A DNA stretch of 40,476 nt, taken from NCBI GenBank assembly GCA_913046825.1, contig CAJWTF010000017.1, positions 1 to 40,476 of the forward strand, given 5' to 3'. The notes beneath the pieces were generated by a model, which had not been told where the DNA came from, ran no database searches, and saw nothing but the letters and a program-made list of their open reading frames with translations. Positions 36,170 to 40,476 of this stretch are shown here, in pieces. The DNA is from an uncultured Rickettsiales bacterium (lineage in GTDB: Bacteria > Pseudomonadota > Alphaproteobacteria > UBA8366). The first letter of the stretch is position 1. Each line of letters opens with the position of its first letter. The translations under genes and the position numbers were made by a program.

Positions 36170-36646
36170 ATGGTGGTGAAGGTCCAAAGTGAAAACTTCG
36201 ATGTCGGTGCAGAACTCTCCGCGCTGACCACTGGGAATACGGCGATCGGCGGAATGACCAGTTTTGTCGGGCTCGTGCGTGATCTGGGCGGAGAGGACGC
36301 GCTGAAAGCCATGACGCTGGAGCACTATCCCGGCATGACAGAGAAAATGCTGAGAAAGATAGAAGCAGAAGCGAACGACCGTTGGCCGTTAGAGGCCAGC
36401 TTAATCGTGCACCGCTATGGCCGACTGGAACCGGGGGACCAAATCGTCCTGGTCGCTACCGCGAGCCCGCACCGCCAAGCGGCATTTGATGCTTGCGCTT
36501 TCTTGATCGACTGGCTGAAAACCAAAGCTCCATTTTGGAAACTCGAGGACACTCAGAATGAAGGCACGCGCTGGGTCGAGGCAAAAGCCGCCGATGACCG
36601 AGCCGCCGAGCGATGGGAGCAGACAGACAAAACTTCGGCGGAATAA
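36170..36646 (+). CDS. moaE: Molybdopterin synthase catalytic subunit
   Basis: A 158-residue large subunit that converts precursor Z (cPMP) to molybdopterin with sulfur from MoaD. The MTSFVGLVRD region, LEHYPGMTEKML, HRYGRLEPGDQIVLVATASP and the KTKAPFWKLE Lys motif are all present. The C-terminal tail is slightly extended (DDRAAERWEQTDKTSAE). It follows moaD by three bases. moaA, moaB and moaC are not in the window. Confidence 0.95.
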   Translation: MVVKVQSENFDVGAELSALTTGNTAIGGMTSFVGLVRDLGGEDALKAMTLEHYPGMTEKMLRKIEAEANDRWPLEASLIVHRYGRLEPGDQIVLVATASPHRQAAFDACAFLIDWLKTKAPFWKLEDTQNEGTRWVEAKAADDRAAERWEQTDKTSAE

Positions 36647-36648
36647 TC

Positions 36649-36831
36649 ATGGGCGATGTCATAAATCTGCGCGAATTCCGAAAAGGCAAAGCTCGCCAGG
36701 AGAAGTCCAAAACGGCTGCCGCCAATCGGCGCAAGCACGGACGGACGAAAGCTGAGGTTGAGCGCGACAAACGCGCGCGGGACGAATTGAAGCGTTCCTT
36801 AGACGAGAAGAAGATCGACGACGACAGTTAA
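36649..36831 (+). CDS. DUF4169 family small protein
   Basis: A 60-residue, highly charged protein starting MGDVINLREFRKGKARQEK and containing RRKHGRTKAEVERDKRARDE, the DUF4169 pattern common in Alphaproteobacteria. It is predicted to be mostly helical and very basic; function unknown. The start at 36649 is two bases after the moaE stop and matches the family N-terminus; a longer frame inside moaE is rejected. Probably co-transcribed with moaE. Confidence 0.88.
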   Translation: MGDVINLREFRKGKARQEKSKTAAANRRKHGRTKAEVERDKRARDELKRSLDEKKIDDDS

Positions 36832-36853
36832 ATCATCGAAGCGAGCGGAAATC

Positions 36854-38026
36854 ATGCCTCAACAAGGCGTCTTCACATATCCGGATATCGAGCGGGTTGT
36901 CTTTGGCACACCCTTCGTCGACGCCGTGCTGGCGGAGGCCGACCGTCTCGGAAAGTCGCGAATTTATGTCCTAGCGAGCGGGACGCTTGTGCGCGAGACC
37001 GATTGCCTTTCTAGGCTTGAAGCTGTGATGAATGGACGCATCGCCGGTATATTCGACCGCTTGCGACCGCACGTGCGACGAGACGATGTGTTGGAGGCTA
37101 CCGCCGAAGCCCGGGCCGCAGATGCAGATTTAATCCTTACCGTCGGCGGCGGTACGCCAACCGACGCTGCAAAAATGGTTTGTCTTTGCTTGGCCAACGA
37201 TACGGTGCATTACGAAGAAGTCGAGAAACTCCGCTCTATCAGCAAACCCGACGGTAGTATTCTATACCCGGATCTGAAGGCACCGACCGTGCGATCGATC
37301 TTCGTGCCAACCACCTTGTCCGCCGGAGAGTTCGCGGCCGGTGCGGGTTGCACGGATTCCAGAGCGAAGATGAAGCAAATGTTTCGCCACCCGCTGCTGG
37401 CGCCACAGGTGGTCATCCTCGATCCAGAAATCACCATGCACACACCGGAATGGCTCTGGCTATCGACCGGGGTGCGCGCCGTCGATCATGTGGTCGAGGA
37501 TTTATGCTCCATTAATCTGCAGTCTTATGTCGAAGGCACGGCCCAACATGCTCTGCGATTACTAGCCTCGGGTTTGCCGCGTTGCAAGGCCAACCCTTCG
37601 GACCTGGATGCCCGGCTAGATTGTCAAATCGGCGCTTGGATGTCGATGATCGGTGGTGCCGCCGGCGTTACCAAGGGTGCGAGCCATGGCATCGGCCACA
37701 TGTTGGGCGGCACGGCCAATGTGCCGCACGGCTATACTTCCTGCGTTATGCTGCCGAGCGTCCTGTCTTGGAATGCATCCGTAAACGGCGAGCAGCAGGC
37801 AGTGGTCAGCGAGACATTGGGACGAACGGGCGAGCCCGCCGCGCAAGCGGTTGGAGACCTGATCGACGGCCTTTCCATGCCAGCCCGATTACAGGATGTC
37901 GACGTCCGAAAAGATCAATTTCAAGCCATCGCCGAAGCTTCGATGCACGACCGCTGGATACGGACGAACCCAAGGAAGATCACCGACCCTGCCCAGATCG
38001 TCGAAATTTTGGAGATGGCGTGGTAG
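36854..38026 (+). CDS. Iron-containing alcohol dehydrogenase family protein
   Basis: A 390-residue type III (iron-dependent) alcohol dehydrogenase-like protein using NAD(P). The nucleotide motif VGGGTPTDAAKM is at about residues 96-107. Metal-site segments GVRAVDHVVED and GASHGIGHMLGG provide Asp/His ligands, followed by VPHGYTSCVMLP. Maleylacetate reductases share this fold, so a role in aromatic breakdown is possible but not shown. It begins 22 bases after the DUF4169 gene and is followed directly by a decayed glycosyltransferase gene. Confidence 0.87.
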   Translation: MPQQGVFTYPDIERVVFGTPFVDAVLAEADRLGKSRIYVLASGTLVRETDCLSRLEAVMNGRIAGIFDRLRPHVRRDDVLEATAEARAADADLILTVGGGTPTDAAKMVCLCLANDTVHYEEVEKLRSISKPDGSILYPDLKAPTVRSIFVPTTLSAGEFAAGAGCTDSRAKMKQMFRHPLLAPQVVILDPEITMHTPEWLWLSTGVRAVDHVVEDLCSINLQSYVEGTAQHALRLLASGLPRCKANPSDLDARLDCQIGAWMSMIGGAAGVTKGASHGIGHMLGGTANVPHGYTSCVMLPSVLSWNASVNGEQQAVVSETLGRTGEPAAQAVGDLIDGLSMPARLQDVDVRKDQFQAIAEASMHDRWIRTNPRKITDPAQIVEILEMAW

Positions 38027-38031
38027 AGCCG

Positions 38032-39057
38032 ATAAACCGCCAACAACGCCGGCAAACGGCGAAAACCGCCAAGCGACAAGGACCAGTTTCCCCAAGAGCC
38101 GCTCATCGCCGCGGCACGGCAAGCCCATAAGAAGGGCCGCCACGCAGAGGCAGATGTGATCTACGATCAACTCCTCGCGGAAAATCTGCGCAATGCCGAC
38201 GCAATACCTTTCAAAGGATTATTATTCTATCAACACGGTCGCAACGAGGCACCCGTCGCCATCCTCCGGCAGGCAATCAAAAGGCTGTAAGGTCTCGCCA
38301 GTTTTCATGAAAACCTCGCGAACGTGCTATTCTATATGAGGGAGACAGTTGCCGCCAAATCCGAGTGCCGCAAAGCAGGCTCGACAAGAAATATGTCACG
38401 GCATATTCCAACTTCAGCGCTTTTTTGTTGGGCAAAGGCGCATATGCGGAGGCGGAAATGGCTGTACGCCGAGCCATATCTCTTCAGCCTAACAATGCCC
38501 AGGCATACAACCATTTAGCAAAAATTCTGCATCACGCGCCAATTTCAAAATTGATCATAAAAAGTCAGGCACTCGACCACGAGACGGTATATCGGGAATT
38601 CGCCGCACGAATGGCGACCGCGGGTATTAAACAGGACAGGTTCGAGCTCCTCGGCGGCAATCCGCAACCTTAGCATTTGGCGAAACACGGCCTTGTCGAC
38701 ATCATGCTCGATCCCTTCCCCCACGGTGGCGGCGTGAGCTCAGCAGATTCACTATGGATGGGAGTTCCGGTTGTCGCACTGAGCGGAAATACGATACCGG
38801 GCAGACTTGGCGCGTCAGCATTGCACGCCTTGGGGCTCGGCGATTATATCTCGTCCAACAAAGAAGAATACATCGAGATCGCCCTAGGCATGACTGGCGA
38901 ACGCGGTTATCTGAAGGAACTTCGATCTTCACTGCGGGATAAAATAACCACGAGCCCTGTCGGAGATCCGAACTTATATGTCAGAGCGGTAGCGGATCTC
39001 TACCGGGACATTTGGACCAAATGGTGCGGTGCGCAAGAAAACGCCACACCATTTTAG
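38032..39057 (+). pseudogene. TPR/GT41 (SPINDLY/OGT-like) glycosyltransferase remnant
   Basis: The remnant starts where an ATG would be expected but reads ATA (38032), then NRQQRRQTAKTAKRQ, the usual start of alphaproteobacterial TPR proteins. After a frameshift come TPR units (AARQAHKKGRHAEADVIYDQ) to TAA at 38288, HENLANVLFYM, another shift, then AYAEAEMAVRRAISLQPNNA. This is joined directly to the late part of a GT41 catalytic domain (LIIKSQALDHETVYREF, RFELLGG), TAG at 38671, and then in frame MLDPFPHGGGVSSADSLWMG and VPVVALSGNTIPGRLGASAL. Most of the catalytic N-half is missing. The final TAG overlaps the convergent usp gene. Confidence 0.83.
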
Positions 39058-39908
39058 TAGCACATCAAGACCGGCATTTCCGCCGCATCGAGAATGTGAC
39101 TGGTGATCCCACCGAAGATCATTTGCCGGATACGGCTGCGGGTATAAGCGCCTTTGATCAGCAGATCGGCGTCAATTTTTTCCGCCTCTTCCAATACCGC
39201 TTCACCCGCAGTGCGGCGGCCGGCTTCGACATTCAGAGCCTCAGCGTTGATTCCATTGCGGCGCAAATGGATCGTGGCATCGTTGGCCGTCGGCCCCGGG
39301 ACCATACCTTCTTCGATTTGTAAGACCGTTACTTTTTCCGCTTCGCGTAACAAAGGCATGGCGAAGCTAATACAGCGCGGCGTCTCATAACTCCCGTTCC
39401 AAGACACAACAACGTTCTTGCCGAGGCTGGACGGTAGTTTCGGCGGCGCGATCAAAATAGGCCTCCCCGTTTCGAGAAGTGCTGCTTCTAGTAGGCTCAT
39501 GGTCGGCGTCGCGGAGTTACTCACCGGTCGACCAACGACAATCAAATCAAACAAGCGCCCCCGATTACCAACCAAATCACGGCCCGGAACCTCTTCTTCG
39601 ACCCAGCCCGCCGTTGGGTGATCTTGCGGTGTGCCACCACCGTTCAACGGCACGCCTTTCTCCTTCATGAACGCTTCAAAGAGTTCATGCGCGCGAACGG
39701 CGCGTTCTTTTTCTTGTTGTTGAAAAGTCTCAACTAAATCAGGCGGCGTCACGCCCAAACCTTCGCCAGCGACGACGACTTCGGTCAAACCCGGTTGTTC
39801 GTATAAACCTTCGACGTAGCTATCGAATCGTTTCGCCACGATCAACGCTGCTTTGAGAATCGAGGGTAAAACGTCGCTTTCTTCCAACGGCACCAAGATC
39901 GTCTTCAT
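39054..39908 (-). CDS. Tandem universal stress protein (UspA family)
   Basis: A 284-residue cytoplasmic protein with two UspA-type domains: an N-terminal one starting MKTILVPLEESDVLPSILKA and a C-terminal one starting near KNVVVSWNGSYETPRCISFA. The second ends in GAYTRSRIRQMIFGGITSHI, which carries the G-x(2)-x9-G-(S/T)-like nucleotide-binding pattern, so it may bind ATP. The start at 39908 has GGGGAG four bases upstream; the overlapping ATG codons at 39911 and 39920 are alternatives. The role is probably stress survival; no partner gene is adjacent. Confidence 0.88.
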   Translation of the reverse strand: MKTILVPLEESDVLPSILKAALIVAKRFDSYVEGLYEQPGLTEVVVAGEGLGVTPPDLVETFQQQEKERAVRAHELFEAFMKEKGVPLNGGGTPQDHPTAGWVEEEVPGRDLVGNRGRLFDLIVVGRPVSNSATPTMSLLEAALLETGRPILIAPPKLPSSLGKNVVVSWNGSYETPRCISFAMPLLREAEKVTVLQIEEGMVPGPTANDATIHLRRNGINAEALNVEAGRRTAGEAVLEEAEKIDADLLIKGAYTRSRIRQMIFGGITSHILDAAEMPVLMCY

Positions 39909-40000
39909 CATACTCCCCATAGGCGTTGTTCAATTGCATGCAGATTCTATAGGAGGGGAGCGCGAAGGTTAAGCTTTATAACGACGAACTGGGAGGTGCG

Positions 40001-40476
40001 TTATTCCGTTCCGGTCAAGGATGATGAGCCAGTCTTATGGTTATTTAACCAGTCGACAAAACTCATCGCATCGACCGGCGGGCTAAAATGATAACTCTGC
40101 ACTACGTCGCAACTGTTCTCTTGCAGGAACTCAAGCTGCATAATGGTCTCAACTCCCTCAGCGAGGACGCGACCATTTAATTGCTTCGCCAGATTGTTAA
40201 TAATTTGCGCAATTGCGGCATCGTCCGCGTCATCTTCGACATCGTTCACGAGAGCTCTGTTGATCTTTATTTTGTCCAACGTAAACCGTTTGAGGTAGCC
40301 CGACGACGAATGCCCAGCACCGAAATCATCGATAGCAAGGCTCACCCCGATATCATGCAATCTGTGGAGCGCCATCACTGTCGCCTCTGCATTTCCCATG
40401 ATCATACTCTTTGTAATTTCTAGCTGCAGGCAGATAGGATTAATTTTAAACTCATTGATCATTTCGCCGATACCTT
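40001..40476 (-). CDS. EAL-domain protein, partial (N-terminus outside window)
   Basis: The C-terminal part of an EAL domain (cyclic-di-GMP phosphodiesterase fold), open to the window edge. Visible segments are LQLEITKSMIM (metal-binding Glu), IDDFGAGHSSSGYLKRF (Asp-Asp of the DDFG loop), DKIKINRALV, LAEGVETIMQLEFLQ (Glu) and VQSYHFSPPV (Gln). Active enzymes usually have DDFGTG and KID, so the changes to DDFGAG and KIN may weaken activity. The EAL motif itself and any GGDEF or sensor domain lie beyond position 40476. It may therefore be catalytic or only a receptor. Confidence 0.87.
   Translation of the reverse strand, partial: GIGEMINEFKINPICLQLEITKSMIMGNAEATVMALHRLHDIGVSLAIDDFGAGHSSSGYLKRFTLDKIKINRALVNDVEDDADDAAIAQIINNLAKQLNGRVLAEGVETIMQLEFLQENSCDVVQSYHFSPPVDAMSFVDWLNNHKTGSSSLTGTE

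Noticed and set aside
13325..38673. Reassignment of TAA/TAG to an amino acid, given many in-frame stops inside recognisable genes
   Set aside because: Intact neighbours end normally with TAA and TAG, the interrupted positions would need several different amino acids (Tyr, Trp, Gln or Glu), and the same loci also carry frameshifts and deletions. Decay explains all of it.
1..40476. Mobile elements, CRISPR arrays, tRNA or rRNA genes
   Set aside because: I saw no transposase or integrase frame, no regularly spaced repeats, and no tRNA- or rRNA-like sequence on either strand.

Overview
The window looks like a chromosomal segment of an alphaproteobacterium of moderately high GC, probably an environmental heterotroph of the Rhodospirillales type. 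Three things point there: the uvrC-pgsA-(mobB-moeA)-moaD-moaE order, a DUF4169 gene, and a noncoding region carrying a CtrA-type box (TTAA-N7-TTAA) with clustered GANTC (CcrM methylation) sites. The species cannot be named from sequence alone. I saw no rRNA, tRNA, CRISPR array, phage or insertion sequence.

Positions 1-16600 are a dense catabolic region. It holds an SDR dehydrogenase (cut by the window edge), a PhyH-type dioxygenase, and an HpaB-type flavin monooxygenase divergent from a marR-ubiD-NMT1-amidase operon. Then come acetoacetyl-CoA synthetase, two luciferase-like (LLM) oxidoreductases, an MmgE/PrpD protein, a GST/enoyl-CoA hydratase pair, a second GST, and an isocitrate-lyase-family enzyme. 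The HpaB/MarR/UbiD/NMT1/amidase group is the best candidate for an undescribed degradation pathway.

Positions 16600-20340 hold a phosphoesterase, a wrecked secreted caspase-PDZ gene, a DUF1330 protein and an exported alpha/beta hydrolase. Positions 20440-29470 form a second oxidation-rich block: GMC oxidoreductase, two TauD-like dioxygenases, a cytochrome P450 remnant, a Rieske oxygenase, a third LLM protein, a PaaG-like hydratase/isomerase, and an AtuA-DUF4387 pair. Positions 29600-31103 carry a broken DUF1538 membrane gene followed by intact PII-like and CBS genes.

Positions 31104-31534 are the only long noncoding stretch. It combines DnaA-box, CtrA-box, IHF-site, GANTC and AT-rich elements in about 250 bp and is a candidate replication origin (oriC). 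Positions 31535-36831 are housekeeping genes (uvrC, pgsA, molybdenum cofactor genes, DUF4169). After these come an iron-type alcohol dehydrogenase, a decayed TPR/GT41 glycosyltransferase gene, a tandem universal stress protein, and a partial EAL-domain gene.

A recurring theme is gene decay. Five genes (glyoxalase, caspase-PDZ, P450, DUF1538, TPR-GT41) are recognisable along most of their length but carry in-frame stops, mostly single-base deletions, or large internal deletions, while their neighbours are intact.
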